DNA of 64,000 nucleotides from Pseudomonas sp. Ant30-3 (GTDB lineage: Bacteria > Pseudomonadota > Gammaproteobacteria > Pseudomonadales > Pseudomonadaceae): NCBI RefSeq assembly GCF_000690905.1, contig NZ_JMCL01000038.1, forward strand, positions 1 through 64,000, written 5' to 3'. The stretch's first letter is position 1. Every line of letters starts with the position of its first letter. The translations under genes and the position numbers were made by a program. The notes below the pieces were generated by a model. That model did no database searches, was not told where the DNA came from, and saw only the letters and a list, made by a program, of their open reading frames with translations. Positions 27,451 to 36,935 of this stretch are shown in pieces.

Positions 27451-27968
27451 AAAGCACTTCCTTTCAGAGTCAGGGGTAGACCGGCGACGGTCAGGACGAC
27501 GCGTTGGCAGCGTTCGGCCAGGGCTTGATGCAGCCAACCGGCCTCATCGACGTAGCGGCGAGTCAGCTCACCCAACGGCACGACGCCCATGCCGGTCTCG
27601 TTGCTGACAAAAATGATTTCACCCGGCAGCGATGCCAGGCCGTCCAGCAAGGCCTCGCGCTCGGCGATCAGGCGATCATTGTCTTCGAGCATCAGCAGAT
27701 TGGTCAGCCATAGCGTCAGGCAATCGATTAGCAGGCAACGCTCGGCGCTAGCGTTTTCGCGCAGGACGCGGGCCAGCTCGACGGGCTCTTCGATCAGCAA
27801 CCAGTCGGCCGGGCGACGGGCACGGTGATGGGCAATACGCTCGTTCATCTCGCCATCCAAGGGTTGGCTGGTGGCGATGTAGGTGACCTTGAGCTGGCTA
27901 TCTGTAGCGAGTTTTTCGGCGAGACGGCTTTTGCCGGAGCGGGCGCCGCCGAGGATCAGTTGGAGCAT
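27447..27968 (-). CDS. cobU: Adenosylcobinamide kinase/adenosylcobinamide-phosphate guanylyltransferase
   Basis: This bifunctional enzyme (173 aa; also cobP) phosphorylates adenosylcobinamide and transfers GMP to give AdoCbi-GDP. The P-loop GGARSGKS is at 7-14, and [10 protein letters not shown] (about 47-56) is the expected guanylylation region. The [11 protein letters not shown] and [12 protein letters not shown] blocks are typical. It is translationally coupled to cobT. Upstream it is separated from cobQ by a 340-base tandem REP array, which may partition expression of the operon. Confidence 0.97.
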   Translation of the reverse strand: MLQLILGGARSGKSRLAEKLATDSQLKVTYIATSQPLDGEMNERIAHHRARRPADWLLIEEPVELARVLRENASAERCLLIDCLTLWLTNLLMLEDNDRLIAEREALLDGLASLPGEIIFVSNETGMGVVPLGELTRRYVDEAGWLHQALAERCQRVVLTVAGLPLTLKGSAL

Positions 27969-28311
27969 GGTTTATTCCTTGAAATCTTCGGAGACGGTGA
28001 ATGCCTCATCGCCAGCAGGCTGGCTCCCACAGGTTTTGCGCCGTTCACACAATTCAATTCAACACGAAACCTGTGGGAGCCAGTCTTCGGAGACGGTGGA
28101 TGCCTCATCGCCAGCAGGCTGGCTCCCACAGGTTTTGCACCGTTCACACTATTGAATCCAACACGAAACTTGTGGGAGCCAGCCTTCGAAGACGGTGAAT
28201 GCCTCATCGCCAGCAGGCTGGCTCCCACAGGTTTTGCGCCGTTCACACAATTCAATTCAACATGAAACCTGTGGGAGCAAGCCTGCTGGCGATGGCATTC
28301 TGGAAAGCACC
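27969..28311. repeat. Tandem REP array inside the cobalamin operon (three units of about 98 bp)
   Basis: The motif CTTCGGAGACGGTG begins units at 27987, 28085 and 28184 (the third with GAAGACGG). Each has a REP arm GCCAGCAGGCTGGCTCCCAC, a spacer containing CCGTTCACAC and a partner arm CCTGTGGGAGCCAG. The last unit ends GCAAGCCTGCTGGCGATGGC at about 28279-28298. No gene is present: frames across it only translate the repeats (RLAPTGFAPF). It separates cobQ from cobU. Confidence 0.93.
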
Positions 28312-29763
28312 TCAAATCCCACACAGCTCCCGCAGCAGCCGGGTATCCAGATGCTGTTCCACCAGATCCGCCAATCGCTCGATATCGCGCTCGCGCAGAG
28401 CGTGGTAATCGACCTCCTGCACGTCCTGCAAGCCGGCCCAGCGCAACAGCGCGCTGCACGCCTGCGGCGATTCGAACAGCCCATGCAAGTACGTACCAAA
28501 AATCTGCCCGTCGGCACTTTGCGCGCCATCGCAACGGCCATCGTCCAGCTGCACGGCGGCATTCTCCAGCGCCGGCCCGGTCGTGACGCCGGCATGAATT
28601 TCATAGCCACTGACCGGCGCATCTTCCAGCGCCAGACGCCCGCGCACATTGCGTAATTGTTTTTCTTGCTCGAGTCGGGTTTCGAACGCCAGCAAACCCA
28701 AACCGGCACTCGAACCCGGCGCGCCCTCCAGTCCCAGCGGGTCGTGCACCTGCAGGCCAAGCATTTGCAGACCGCCGCAAATCCCCAGCAATTTTCCGCC
28801 GTAGCGCAAGTGACGGGCGATCGCGGTTTCCCAGCCGTTGGCGCGCAAAAAAGCGAGGTCGCTGCGCACGCTCTTCGAGCCGGGCAGAATAATCAGGTCG
28901 GCGGATGGAATCGCCTGACCGGGGCCGACGAATTGCAGATCGACTTGCGGATGCAGGCGCAGCGGATCGAAATCGGTGTGGTTGCTGATGCGCGGCAGCA
29001 CCGGCACCACGACTTTGAGAACGTGCTCGACCTTGCCGGTCTGGCGCTGATCAATGCCATCCTCGGCTTCCAGATGCAGGTCCATCACGTAGGGCAAGAC
29101 GCCAATCACCGGTTTGCCGGTGCGCGCTTCAAGCCAGTCGAGACCTGGCTGCAGCAGCGCGATGTCGCCGCGAAAACGGTTGATGATGAAGCCTTTGACC
29201 CGCGCCTGTTCGCTTGTCGACAGCAGCTCCAGCGTGCCGACCAGATGGGCAAAAACGCCGCCACGGTTAATGTCGGCGATCAGGACCACAGGGCAATCCA
29301 CCGCTTCAGCAAAACCCATGTTGGCGATGTCACCAGCGCGCAGGTTGATTTCCGCCGGCGAGCCTGCGCCTTCGACCATCACCACTGGATAGGCTGCGCT
29401 CAGCCGTTCATGGGACGCCAGCACCGCTTGCATGGCGATGGTTTTGTAGTCGTGATAAGCGACCGCGTTCATCGTCGTGACCGCGCGACCATGAATGATC
29501 ACTTGTGCACCGGTGTCACTGTTGGGCTTGAGCAGCACCGGGTTCATGTCGGTGTGCGGCGGCAAAAAAGCCGCCTGCGCCTGCACTGCTTGCGCGCGAC
29601 CGATCTCACCACCGTCTGCGGTCACCGCACTGTTGAGTGCCATGTTCTGCGGCTTGAACGGCACCACCCGCACGCCTTGGCGCGTGACCCAGCGACACAA
29701 TGCCGTCACCAGTGTGCTTTTGCCGGCATCGGAAGTGGTGCCCTGCACCATCAACGTGGTCAT
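28312..29763 (-). CDS. cobQ: Cobyric acid synthase (adenosylcobyric acid amidase)
   Basis: CobQ amidates side chains b, d, e and g of adenosylcobyrinic acid a,c-diamide with glutamine and ATP. It has 483 aa. The N-terminal nucleotide-binding domain has [11 protein letters not shown] (8-18). The C-terminal class I glutamine amidotransferase domain has its nucleophile at Cys329 (GICGGLQML) and a late His in [10 protein letters not shown]. It overlaps cobD by ATGA. The C-terminus ends in front of a REP array. Confidence 0.97.
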   Translation of the reverse strand: MTTLMVQGTTSDAGKSTLVTALCRWVTRQGVRVVPFKPQNMALNSAVTADGGEIGRAQAVQAQAAFLPPHTDMNPVLLKPNSDTGAQVIIHGRAVTTMNAVAYHDYKTIAMQAVLASHERLSAAYPVVMVEGAGSPAEINLRAGDIANMGFAEAVDCPVVLIADINRGGVFAHLVGTLELLSTSEQARVKGFIINRFRGDIALLQPGLDWLEARTGKPVIGVLPYVMDLHLEAEDGIDQRQTGKVEHVLKVVVPVLPRISNHTDFDPLRLHPQVDLQFVGPGQAIPSADLIILPGSKSVRSDLAFLRANGWETAIARHLRYGGKLLGICGGLQMLGLQVHDPLGLEGAPGSSAGLGLLAFETRLEQEKQLRNVRGRLALEDAPVSGYEIHAGVTTGPALENAAVQLDDGRCDGAQSADGQIFGTYLHGLFESPQACSALLRWAGLQDVQEVDYHALRERDIERLADLVEQHLDTRLLRELCGI

Positions 29764-30752
29764 CGGGTTTCCTTGTTGAACGCCATAAATGCCTGCTCAA
29801 GGCGCTGCCAATCGCAATCGTCAGCGGGCAGACCAAAACGGACGCTGCTGCTGTGGATGAACAGTCGCAAGAGAATGCCACGGCGGGCCATGAACTCGTG
29901 CAGCTGCTCGGCACGGTCGGTAACCACCCATTGAAATAACGCGCAGCCGCCCTGCGCAGGGAAGCCGGATTTTTCCAGCAACTGCCGCAACCGCTCACTG
30001 GCTTCTTCGGTGCGCAGGCGTTGGCGTGCGTGGCCGTCGGTGTCGAGCAGACAGGCCTGACCGATGACGCGAGTGGGCCCGCTGACGGCCCAGGGCCCCA
30101 CCTGTTCGGCGAGCAATCTGAGCAATTTGCGTTCAGCCAGCACAAAGCCCAGACGCACCCCGGCCAGGCCGAAAAACTTGCCGAACGAACGCAGCACGAT
30201 CAAACCGACCAAATGGGCAAAAGGCGCCAGGCTCAACTGCGGCGTGTTGTCCATGAACGCTTCGTCGACGACCAGCCAGCCACCGCGTTGCGCCATTTTT
30301 GTGTGCCAGCCGAGCAGTCGGCTCGGAGGCAGGCTCAAACCGGTGGGATTATTCGGGTTGACCACCACCAGTACGTCGAGGTTATCGATATAGAAATCGA
30401 CTTCCTGCTCCAGCACCTCACGCACGATGTAACCGCTGCGGCGCCAGGCTTCGGCATGTTCGGCGTAGCACGGCGACAACACGCCGACCTTGCCGACGCG
30501 GCGCAAGCGCGGGAGCAATTGAATCGCCATCTGTGAGCCGGCCACCGGCAGCAAGTGTGCGGCGCCGTAATAGTCGCAAGCTGCCTGCTCCAGGCCATCG
30601 TCGATTTCCGGCAAGCGTGCCCACGCGCGCAGGGGAATTTCCGGGACAGGAAAAGGCCAGGGCGCGAGCCCGCTCGAGAGGTCCAGCCACTCGCCTTCGG
30701 CGATGCCGTATTCGAGCGCGGCCTGGCGCAAGCGTCCACCGTGTTCAAGCAT
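29760..30752 (-). CDS. cobD: Threonine-phosphate decarboxylase (PLP-dependent)
   Basis: This 330-aa fold-type I PLP enzyme decarboxylates L-threonine-O-3-phosphate to the aminopropanol phosphate that forms the nucleotide loop linker. It is cobD in Salmonella naming and cobC in Pseudomonas naming. The PLP lysine is Lys192 ([14 protein letters not shown]). The N-terminus LEHGGRL, the NPNNPTG motif and SSSVRFG near the C-terminus all fit. It overlaps cbiB upstream by 8 bases and cobQ downstream by 4. Confidence 0.95.
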   Translation of the reverse strand: MLEHGGRLRQAALEYGIAEGEWLDLSSGLAPWPFPVPEIPLRAWARLPEIDDGLEQAACDYYGAAHLLPVAGSQMAIQLLPRLRRVGKVGVLSPCYAEHAEAWRRSGYIVREVLEQEVDFYIDNLDVLVVVNPNNPTGLSLPPSRLLGWHTKMAQRGGWLVVDEAFMDNTPQLSLAPFAHLVGLIVLRSFGKFFGLAGVRLGFVLAERKLLRLLAEQVGPWAVSGPTRVIGQACLLDTDGHARQRLRTEEASERLRQLLEKSGFPAQGGCALFQWVVTDRAEQLHEFMARRGILLRLFIHSSSVRFGLPADDCDWQRLEQAFMAFNKETR

Positions 30753-31653
30753 AAAATTCAGCTCCGACGCAGAGAATCAGCAGCCATAACCATACCCCGC
30801 GCTGGACCAATTGCCAGCCACGATCAATCGAATCGGCGTCCGCCAGCACGCCTTCGCCCAGTTGCGGGCGCTGATGCAACTCACCGTGATAAATCGCCGC
30901 CCCGCCCAGTTCGACCCCCAATGCACCGGCGCCTGCGGCCATCACCGGACCGGCATTCGGACTGTCCCACTGCGGCGCTTGGGTGCGCCAGCATTTCAGC
31001 GCGAGTCGGGTTTTACCCAGCAGTGCGTAGGTCAACGCCACCAGGCGAGCAGGAATGTAGTTGAGCACGTCGTCGATCTTCGCGGCCGCCCAGCCGAAGC
31101 GCTCGAAGCGTTCGTTGCGATAACCCCACATCGCATCAAGCGTATTGCTCAAGCGATACAGCACCACCCCGGGTGCACCCGCCACGGCAAACCAGAACAG
31201 TGCGGCGAACACCGCGTCGCTGCCATTTTCCAGGACCGACTCGGTGGCGGCGCGGGCGACTTCGGTTTTATCCAGCTCGCTGGTCTGGCGGCTGACCAGA
31301 TAACCGACCCGCCTGCGCGCTTCATCGAGGTCATCGCTGCGCAACGCTTTCGCGACCGGCTCAACATGCTCACCAAGGCTGCGCATGCCGAGCGCGCAAT
31401 ACAGCAGCGCAATTTCGATCATCCAGCCGATGTAAGGCGCCCAGGAAAACGCCGTGGCCAGCAACGTCAGCGGCACCACTGCGATCACCCACGCGGTAAC
31501 GCCATGACTGCGCCAGCCGCGACCTTCACCGTTGAAACGGCGCTCGATGCGATCGGCAAAACGGCCGAACGCCACCAGCGGATGCCAGCGTTTCGGTTCG
31601 CCCAGCAGCGCATCCAGCGCAACCGCGGCGACACTCAATAACGCCACACTCAT
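30745..31653 (-). CDS. cbiB: Adenosylcobinamide-phosphate synthase
   Basis: This integral membrane enzyme joins adenosylcobyric acid and aminopropanol phosphate to form adenosylcobinamide phosphate. It has 302 aa from [20 protein letters not shown] at 31653, an ATG that overlaps the bluB stop as ATGA. Motifs [18 protein letters not shown] and [18 protein letters not shown] are family hallmarks. It is also called cobD in Pseudomonas. It shares an eight-base overlap with the downstream decarboxylase, which makes the amine linker it uses. Confidence 0.96.
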   Translation of the reverse strand: MSVALLSVAAVALDALLGEPKRWHPLVAFGRFADRIERRFNGEGRGWRSHGVTAWVIAVVPLTLLATAFSWAPYIGWMIEIALLYCALGMRSLGEHVEPVAKALRSDDLDEARRRVGYLVSRQTSELDKTEVARAATESVLENGSDAVFAALFWFAVAGAPGVVLYRLSNTLDAMWGYRNERFERFGWAAAKIDDVLNYIPARLVALTYALLGKTRLALKCWRTQAPQWDSPNAGPVMAAGAGALGVELGGAAIYHGELHQRPQLGEGVLADADSIDRGWQLVQRGVWLWLLILCVGAEFYA

Positions 31654-32300
31654 TGCCTCACTCCCCAATAATTTTCATACAGCATTTCGCTCAGCGGACG
31701 CGCCTGCGCCCAGCCTTCGAGTACCAGCATCGGCGCCGGATAGAATGCCTTGACCGGGCCCAGGCAAATCACCGCCAGCGGTTTCGCGCCGGCCGGCATG
31801 CCCAGCAGATCCGCCAGTGCCTGCGGCTCGAACAAGGACACCCAGCCCATGCCCAACCCTTCGGCACGGGACGCCAGCCACAGGTTCTGGATTGCGCAGG
31901 ACAGCGAGGCCATGTCCATTTCCGGCAGCGTGCGACGGCCGAATATGTGTCGCTCGCGGTCGTCCATCAGCGCCGCGACCAGTACTTCGGCGCAGTCATT
32001 AATACCTTCGACTTTGAGTTTCATGAAGTCGTCGCTGCGCTCGCCGAGGGCTTCGGCGGTGCGGATGCGCTCTGCTTCTACCAGTTGGCGGATCTCACCG
32101 CGCAACGCTTTATCGCTGATGCGGATGAAGCGCCAGGGCTGCATCAGGCCGACGCTTGGCGCTTGATGAGCGGCTTCGAGCAGGCGCTGCAGCAGCTCGG
32201 GCTCCACGGTGCCGCCGGTGAAATGGCGCATGTCGCGGCGTTCGGCGATGGCTTTATAGACGGCCTCGCGTTCTGCCTGAGTGAAGGCGTTGTCGGTCAT
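31650..32300 (-). CDS. bluB: 5,6-dimethylbenzimidazole synthase
   Basis: BluB splits reduced flavin mononucleotide with oxygen to form DMB, the lower ligand base of B12. The 216-aa nitroreductase-fold protein has [11 protein letters not shown] near the N-terminus, [12 protein letters not shown] (about 47-58) and [12 protein letters not shown]. It overlaps cobB upstream and cbiB downstream by ATGA. Its presence next to cobT means this strain can probably make its own DMB aerobically. Confidence 0.96.
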   Translation of the reverse strand: MTDNAFTQAEREAVYKAIAERRDMRHFTGGTVEPELLQRLLEAAHQAPSVGLMQPWRFIRISDKALRGEIRQLVEAERIRTAEALGERSDDFMKLKVEGINDCAEVLVAALMDDRERHIFGRRTLPEMDMASLSCAIQNLWLASRAEGLGMGWVSLFEPQALADLLGMPAGAKPLAVICLGPVKAFYPAPMLVLEGWAQARPLSEMLYENYWGVRQ

Positions 32301-33697
32301 GGCCTCTTCGCGAGCAGGCTCGCTCCCACAGTGGAACGAGTTTCTTCAGGCAACACATCTGCAACTGTAGGAGCGAGCCTGCTCGCGAAGGCGTCCTTAA
32401 GGTCGGGCGCGAACAACGCGGCAGCCGCTGAAAGATTCGACGGGAAATAGAAATGCACGTACGAAGCCGTCATTCGCCCTTCGCGGTACACCGCCTCCGC
32501 CCCGCGCCCGCCATTGGGGCTCAGCCCGCGGGCAATCGGCTCAAGTTCGGTGGAGGTCAGCGAGTGATGGTAGGTGTGGCCACGCAACAGACCTTCCGGC
32601 AATTCGACCGCTTGCAGGGCCAGCGCGGCGAGGCGCTTTTGCATCACCGCATCGCCGCGCAGCAAGCCGACCAGTTCGGTGCGAGTGCCTTCGACATCGG
32701 TCAGCGAGTCGAGCAGATACAACATGCCGCCACACTCGGCCAGCAGCGGTTTGCCCGCCGCGTGATGGGCGCGAATGGCCTCCAGCATCGAGGTGTTCTG
32801 CGACAACGCTACATGGTGCAATTCCGGGTAGCCACCGGGCAGATAAAGGCTGTCCGCTTCGGGCAGATCGGCATCTCGGATCGGCGAGAAAAACAGCAGC
32901 TCGGCGCCCATGGCCCGCAGCACATCCAGGCTTGCACCGTAGGTGAACGCAAACGCTTCGTCATGCGCCACCGCAATCCGCACGCCGGCCAGCAATGGCT
33001 CGACAGCGATAACGTCTGGCGCGGCGAATTCCACCAGCGGTGGCAGCGCCACTTCGCAACTGCTGGCCAGCGCGTTGGCCGCCGCATCGAGGCGCACATC
33101 GAGATCGTTCAACTCGCTGGCCTGGACCAGGCCGAGATGGCGACTTGGCAATTCGATGCCGGTCTCTCGGGACAAGGCGCCGTACCAGCGCAAACCCTCG
33201 GTCAGGCTGCCTTCAAGCAATTGCGCGTGACGCAGGGTGCCGACGCGATTGGCCAGGACGCCGGCGAACGGCAAATCCGGCTGGTATTTCGCCAGCCCTA
33301 ACGCCAGGGCACCGAAGGTCTGCGCCATCGCCGTGCCGTCAATGACGGCGAGCACCGGCACACCAAAGTGTCGCGCCAGGTCGGCGCTGGACGGCGTACC
33401 GTCGAATAGCCCCATGACGCCTTCGATCAGAATCAGGTCGGCTTCGGCGGCGGCTTCCCACAACAGTCGGCGACTTTCTTGCTCGCCGACCATCCACATG
33501 TCCAATTGATACACCGGCGCGCCGCTGGCGCGTTCGAGAATCATCGGGTCGAGAAAGTCCGGTCCGCATTTGAACACGCGTACCGTGCGCCCCTGATTGC
33601 GGTGCAACCGGGCCAGCGCGGCGGTGACGGTGGTCTTGCCTTGGCCGGAAGCCGGCGCGGCAATCAATACCGCCGGGCAATGACGTGGCTGGTTCAC
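32297..33697 (-). CDS. cobB: Cobyrinic acid a,c-diamide synthase with REP-encoded C-terminal extension
   Basis: CobB amidates the a and c side chains of (hydrogeno)cobyrinic acid. It has 466 aa. The P-loop is APASGQGKTTVTAAL near residue 14, and the glutamine amidotransferase Cys is Cys322 (LAECGGMLYLLD). The family sequence ends near YVHFYFPSNLSAAAALF (up to about residue 430). Residues from about 436 onwards (FASRLAPTV, then [12 protein letters not shown]) are a translated REP pair at 32306-32390. The stop still overlaps the bluB ATG, so the REP must have kept the frame. The extension is probably dispensable for function, but that is inference. Confidence 0.95.
   Translation of the reverse strand: MNQPRHCPAVLIAAPASGQGKTTVTAALARLHRNQGRTVRVFKCGPDFLDPMILERASGAPVYQLDMWMVGEQESRRLLWEAAAEADLILIEGVMGLFDGTPSSADLARHFGVPVLAVIDGTAMAQTFGALALGLAKYQPDLPFAGVLANRVGTLRHAQLLEGSLTEGLRWYGALSRETGIELPSRHLGLVQASELNDLDVRLDAAANALASSCEVALPPLVEFAAPDVIAVEPLLAGVRIAVAHDEAFAFTYGASLDVLRAMGAELLFFSPIRDADLPEADSLYLPGGYPELHHVALSQNTSMLEAIRAHHAAGKPLLAECGGMLYLLDSLTDVEGTRTELVGLLRGDAVMQKRLAALALQAVELPEGLLRGHTYHHSLTSTELEPIARGLSPNGGRGAEAVYREGRMTASYVHFYFPSNLSAAAALFAPDLKDAFASRLAPTVADVLPEETRSTVGASLLAKRP
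32306..32390. repeat. REP pair inside the 3' end of cobB
   Basis: Arm one is CTTCGCGAGCAGGCTCGCTCCCACA (32306-32330; first 20 bases CTTCGCGAGCAGGCTCGCTC). Arm two is its inverted partner at 32366-32390, differing by one base (TGTAGG in place of TGTGGG). The element lies wholly within the cobB reading frame, starting 6 bases before the bluB start codon. It would place a stable hairpin over the cobB-bluB junction of the mRNA. Confidence 0.92.
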
Positions 33698-34305
33698 AGC
33701 TCTACGCCTTTTTGCGCTTTGATCCCGGCCTGGAAAGCATGTTTGATCACACCCATTTCAGTGACGGTGTCGGCCAGTTCGATCATCTCCGGTTTTGCAC
33801 CCCGACCGGTGACCACTACGTGTTGCATCGGTGGTCGCGCTTGCAGGTCGCTGAGCACCTGATCGAGATCGAGGTAGCCATGCTTCAGCGCGATGTTCAA
33901 TTCGTCGAGCACCACCAGGCCAATCGACGGATCGCGCAGCAGTTCCCGGGAAACTTCCCACGCGGCTTCGGCGGCGGCGATGTCACGCTGGCGGTCCTGG
34001 GTTTCCCACGTGAAGCCCTCGCCCATCACATGAAAGCGAACTTGCTCCGGGAAGCGCCGGAAGAACATTTCCTCACCGGTACTGTTGCGCCCCTTGATGA
34101 ACTGCACCACGCCGCACTGCATGCCGTGGCCCATCGACCGTGCGAGCATGCCGAACGCCGAACTGCTTTTGCCTTTGCCATTGCCGGTCAGCACCAGCAG
34201 CAGGCCGCATTCGTTCGGGGAATTGGCGATGCGTTCGTCGATCACGGCTTTTTTGCGCAACATGCGCGCCAGATGACGTTCGTCACGATCAGGGGAATCG
34301 GTCAT
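33694..34305 (-). CDS. cobO: Cob(I)yrinic acid a,c-diamide adenosyltransferase
   Basis: CobO (BtuR/CobA type, 203 aa) transfers adenosyl from ATP to reduced corrinoid. The start MTDSPDRDERHLARML at 34305 has a GGAG site; 55 upstream in-frame codons overlap the riboswitch and are rejected. The P-loop variant TGNGKGKSSSAFGML spans about 40-54. VLDELNIALKHGYLD and VVTGRGAKPEMIELAD are family signatures. It is first in the operon, behind a cobalamin riboswitch, and overlaps cobB by ATGA. Confidence 0.97.
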   Translation of the reverse strand: MTDSPDRDERHLARMLRKKAVIDERIANSPNECGLLLVLTGNGKGKSSSAFGMLARSMGHGMQCGVVQFIKGRNSTGEEMFFRRFPEQVRFHVMGEGFTWETQDRQRDIAAAEAAWEVSRELLRDPSIGLVVLDELNIALKHGYLDLDQVLSDLQARPPMQHVVVTGRGAKPEMIELADTVTEMGVIKHAFQAGIKAQKGVEL

Positions 34306-34357
34306 GGGGGAGCTCTCCGTTGAGACTGGATAACGGCGGGCAGGCACAAGAATAGAC

Positions 34358-34390
34358 GGCAAAAAGCCTGGCATCGCCCACCGTGATGCC
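34358..34390 (-). terminator. Terminator-like expression platform between riboswitch and cobO
   Basis: On the minus strand, GGCATC pairs with GATGCC around ACGGTGGGC and is followed by AGGCTTTTTGCC. The hairpin with T-run lies between the aptamer and the cobO ribosome-binding site, where a riboswitch terminator is expected. The stem is short, so a role in translation control instead is possible. Confidence 0.6.
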
Positions 34391-34399
34391 GTTGGATGA

Positions 34400-34605
34400 A
34401 TCAGGCCGGTCTCCGGGCTCATGAGCGGCGTTCGCCTGACTGCGCGCCTTCCCATGCCGACAATCGACACAGTGGCTCAAGACGCAGTGTTTACTCATTT
34501 ACCGTTGCGGGGGCAGCGCCGGGATTGTGGCTTCCCATGTACTGGAAGAGCGCACTCACCGGTTTCCCTGTTTCACCCTGTCGGCCACGGCCACAGAGCA
34601 CCTGA
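34400..34605 (-). promoter_or_regulatory. Cobalamin (AdoCbl) riboswitch
   Basis: The minus-strand leader of cobO carries the conserved B12-element features in order: CAGGTGCTCTGTGG at the 5' end, GGGTGAAACAGGGAAACCGG, the core CCCCCGCAACGGTAA, the B12 box GAGCCACTGTG (about 34468-34478) and the closing AGCCCGGAGACCGGCCTGA. Length (about 200 nt) and placement 95 bases before cobO fit a class I cobalamin riboswitch. It should turn the operon off when adenosylcobalamin is high. Confidence 0.95.
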
Positions 34606-34775
34606 AACAAGCGGCGAAGGTTAGAGGGTTGGGGGTGGAGCGTCAATTGAAGCCGGGAGGCAGCGGGGTAAATAACTTACGTCGATCCATTTGCTGTCGC
34701 CGATCTTGTGCCACACTTCAAGCAGTGATATCAAAGAGCCACATCTGCCACATTACAATAACAAGGGTGAGCCAC

Positions 34776-35360
34776 ATGCAAGGCATGATCATCAGCAATC
34801 CAAAGCTGGAATTCCTGCGCCCGGCGCTCGAACGCTGGTTCGATTGCATCGACCGTTTCAACGCCGTGCGCGGCGATAACGAAACGCCTTACTGGCATGA
34901 CGAAAAAGCCAACCTCAGCGTGCTCTCGGCCGCTGCGTGGATGGCGGAAATGATCACGCTGCAGCAAACACCGACCCGCAAACAGAATGAAGAAGGTGAA
35001 CGCAACGCTCGCGCCGACTTGCTGATTGCCACCAGCGAAGAGCGTGCCTTCATTCAGGCCTCACAACGCTGGCCGAAGGTCAACAGCTTGAACCTGACAC
35101 AGGCATTGGCCGATATCACCAGCGAGGCGAGGAAAATCAGCTACGCCAGCGATCTGAAACTCGGCTGCCTGTTCGTCGCGCCGCAAAAATCCCAGCACAG
35201 CGCCACCCCGGAAGAGCTCCAGGACATGGTCGACGATTTGCAGAAGGAACACACCTGCGCCGTCGCCTGGTATTTCCCGTACGCCTACCGCAAGTTGCAC
35301 AATGAGGCCGGCAACTATCACCCCGGCATCGCCCTGCTACTCAAGGAAGCGCGTGGCTGA
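34776..35360 (+). CDS. Conserved hypothetical protein (194 aa)
   Basis: The start MQGMIISNPKLEFLRPALER at 34776 has AAGGGTGAG upstream; Met4 is an alternative. It is a soluble protein with no signal peptide or TM segment, mostly helical by appearance, with Trp-rich blocks (WFDCIDRFN, AAWMAEMITLQ) and a C-terminal CAVAWYFPYAYRKLHNEAGN. I do not recognise a functional family. It is divergent from the cobalamin operon across a 470-base region holding the riboswitch and is followed 68 bases later by the beta-propeller lipoprotein, possibly in one unit. Coding statistics look like its neighbours. Confidence 0.8.
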   Translation: MQGMIISNPKLEFLRPALERWFDCIDRFNAVRGDNETPYWHDEKANLSVLSAAAWMAEMITLQQTPTRKQNEEGERNARADLLIATSEERAFIQASQRWPKVNSLNLTQALADITSEARKISYASDLKLGCLFVAPQKSQHSATPEELQDMVDDLQKEHTCAVAWYFPYAYRKLHNEAGNYHPGIALLLKEARG

Positions 35361-35428
35361 TCGGTTGAACCATCGCGGGTTTGCGCTTCTCTACTGATCA
35401 AGCCACTGCATTCATAGGGAAGATCAGC

Positions 35429-36742
35429 ATGCGCAAGCCCCAGCTCGCTTTCGTCATCGTACTCGCTGGAGGGCTCGCGGCCTGTGGCGAAACGTCCACG
35501 CTGCAGGTGTCCGACGGCACCGGCCCATCGCCAAAATTGCCGGAACCAAACAAGACCCTGATACCGACGGTGAACATCGCGCCCGCGATCGGTTGGCCCG
35601 AAGGTGCCAAACCGGTTCCGGCAGCGGGAACCCAAGTCGCGGCGTTTGCCGAAGGCCTGGATCACCCGCGCTGGCTCTACGTGCTGCCCAATGGCGACGT
35701 ACTGGTGGCCGAAACCAATGCACCGCCCAAGCCTGACGACAGCAAAGGCATCAAAGGCTGGGTCACCGAGAAAGTCATGGGCCGCGCCGGTGCCGGCGTG
35801 CCCAGCGCGAATCGAATCTCTCTGTTGCGCGATGCCGATCACGATGGCGTTGCCGAAACACGCACGGTGTTTCTGGAAAACCTCAACTCTCCTTTTGGCA
35901 TGACGCTGGTTGGTACTGACCTGTACGTCGCGGACACGGATCGCTTGCTGCGTTTCCATTACGAAGCGGGCGAGACGGCGATCAAGTCGCAGCCGATCAA
36001 AATCGTCGATTTGCCGGGCGGCAAGTTGAATCATCACTGGACCAAGAATGTCATCGCCAGCAAGGACGGCAGCAAGTTGTACGTGACGGTGGGTTCCAAC
36101 AGCAATGTCGGCGAGAACGGCATGGATCAGGAAGAAGGTCGCGCGGCGATTTGGGAAGTTGATCGGGCCACGGGCAACCATCGGATTTTCGCTTCCGGCA
36201 TTCGCAATCCGAACGGTTTGGCCTGGGAGCCACAGAGCGGCGCGTTGTGGACGGCGGTGAATGAGCGGGATGAGATCGGCAGCGATCTGGTCCCGGATTA
36301 CATCACTTCGGTGAAGGACGGAGGATTCTACGGCTGGCCTTATAGCTATTACGGCCAGCATGTGGATGTGCGCGTGACACCGCAGAATCCTGATTTAGTG
36401 GCCAAGGCGATCGCCCCGGATTATGCGGTTGGCCCGCATACAGCTTCGCTGGGTTTGACGTTTGCAGAGGGCAACGAGCTGCCGGCGCAGTTCAAGGAAG
36501 GCGCTTTCATCGGTCAGCATGGTTCGTGGAACCGCAAGCCGCACAGTGGCTACAAGGTGATTTTCGTGCCGTTTGCTGCGGGCAAACCGACCGGGCAGCC
36601 AATTGATGTGCTGACCGGCTTTCTCAATGACGATGAGAAAGCCATGGGCCGGCCGGTGGGCGTAGTGGTGGATCAGCAGGGCGGGCTGTTGGTAGCGGAT
36701 GATGTGGGGAATAAGGTTTGGCGGGTGTCGGCGGCCAAGTAA
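35429..36742 (+). CDS. Sorbosone-dehydrogenase-type beta-propeller lipoprotein (PQQ-dependent sugar dehydrogenase family)
   Basis: This 437-aa protein starts at [19 protein letters not shown] after AGGGAAGA. The signal peptide has lipobox LAAC (Cys19), so it is a lipoprotein with the next residue Gly. The rest fits a six-bladed propeller of the GDH/sorbosone dehydrogenase family: [57 protein letters not shown] and [13 protein letters not shown]. Family members oxidise sugars with PQQ, but many are uncharacterised and the substrate here is unknown. It has no dehydrogenase partner nearby. Confidence 0.85.
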   Translation: MRKPQLAFVIVLAGGLAACGETSTLQVSDGTGPSPKLPEPNKTLIPTVNIAPAIGWPEGAKPVPAAGTQVAAFAEGLDHPRWLYVLPNGDVLVAETNAPPKPDDSKGIKGWVTEKVMGRAGAGVPSANRISLLRDADHDGVAETRTVFLENLNSPFGMTLVGTDLYVADTDRLLRFHYEAGETAIKSQPIKIVDLPGGKLNHHWTKNVIASKDGSKLYVTVGSNSNVGENGMDQEEGRAAIWEVDRATGNHRIFASGIRNPNGLAWEPQSGALWTAVNERDEIGSDLVPDYITSVKDGGFYGWPYSYYGQHVDVRVTPQNPDLVAKAIAPDYAVGPHTASLGLTFAEGNELPAQFKEGAFIGQHGSWNRKPHSGYKVIFVPFAAGKPTGQPIDVLTGFLNDDEKAMGRPVGVVVDQQGGLLVADDVGNKVWRVSAAK

Positions 36743-36829
36743 CTCGGTGTGCGCCATAGCATAAAACCTTAGAAGCCTGCGTCCGGCTCGGGCCGCGATC
36801 AGACGCAGGCTGCGCCAGTTGTCACAGGT

Positions 36830-36932
36830 CATTCTTGTGGGAGCTGGCCTGCCAGCGATGGCGTCAGTAGCGCACCATCAATGCCAGCATTCAGTCCGCT
36901 CTCGCGAGCAGACTCGCTAACACAGGCGCTGC
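36830..36932. repeat. Degenerate REP pair
   Basis: One arm GTGGGAGCTGGCCTGCCAGC lies at about 36837-36856, and a weaker second arm with CTCTCGCGAGCAGACTCGCT lies at 36900-36919. The arms belong to different REP subtypes and match poorly, unlike the perfect pairs elsewhere. It separates the convergent lipoprotein and O-methyltransferase genes. Confidence 0.55.
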
Positions 36933-36935
36933 GCT

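Noticed and set aside
27825-28656. Open frames with repeated RLAPTGFAPF motifs
   Set aside because: They are translations of the REP array between cobQ and cobU and of antisense cob sequence.
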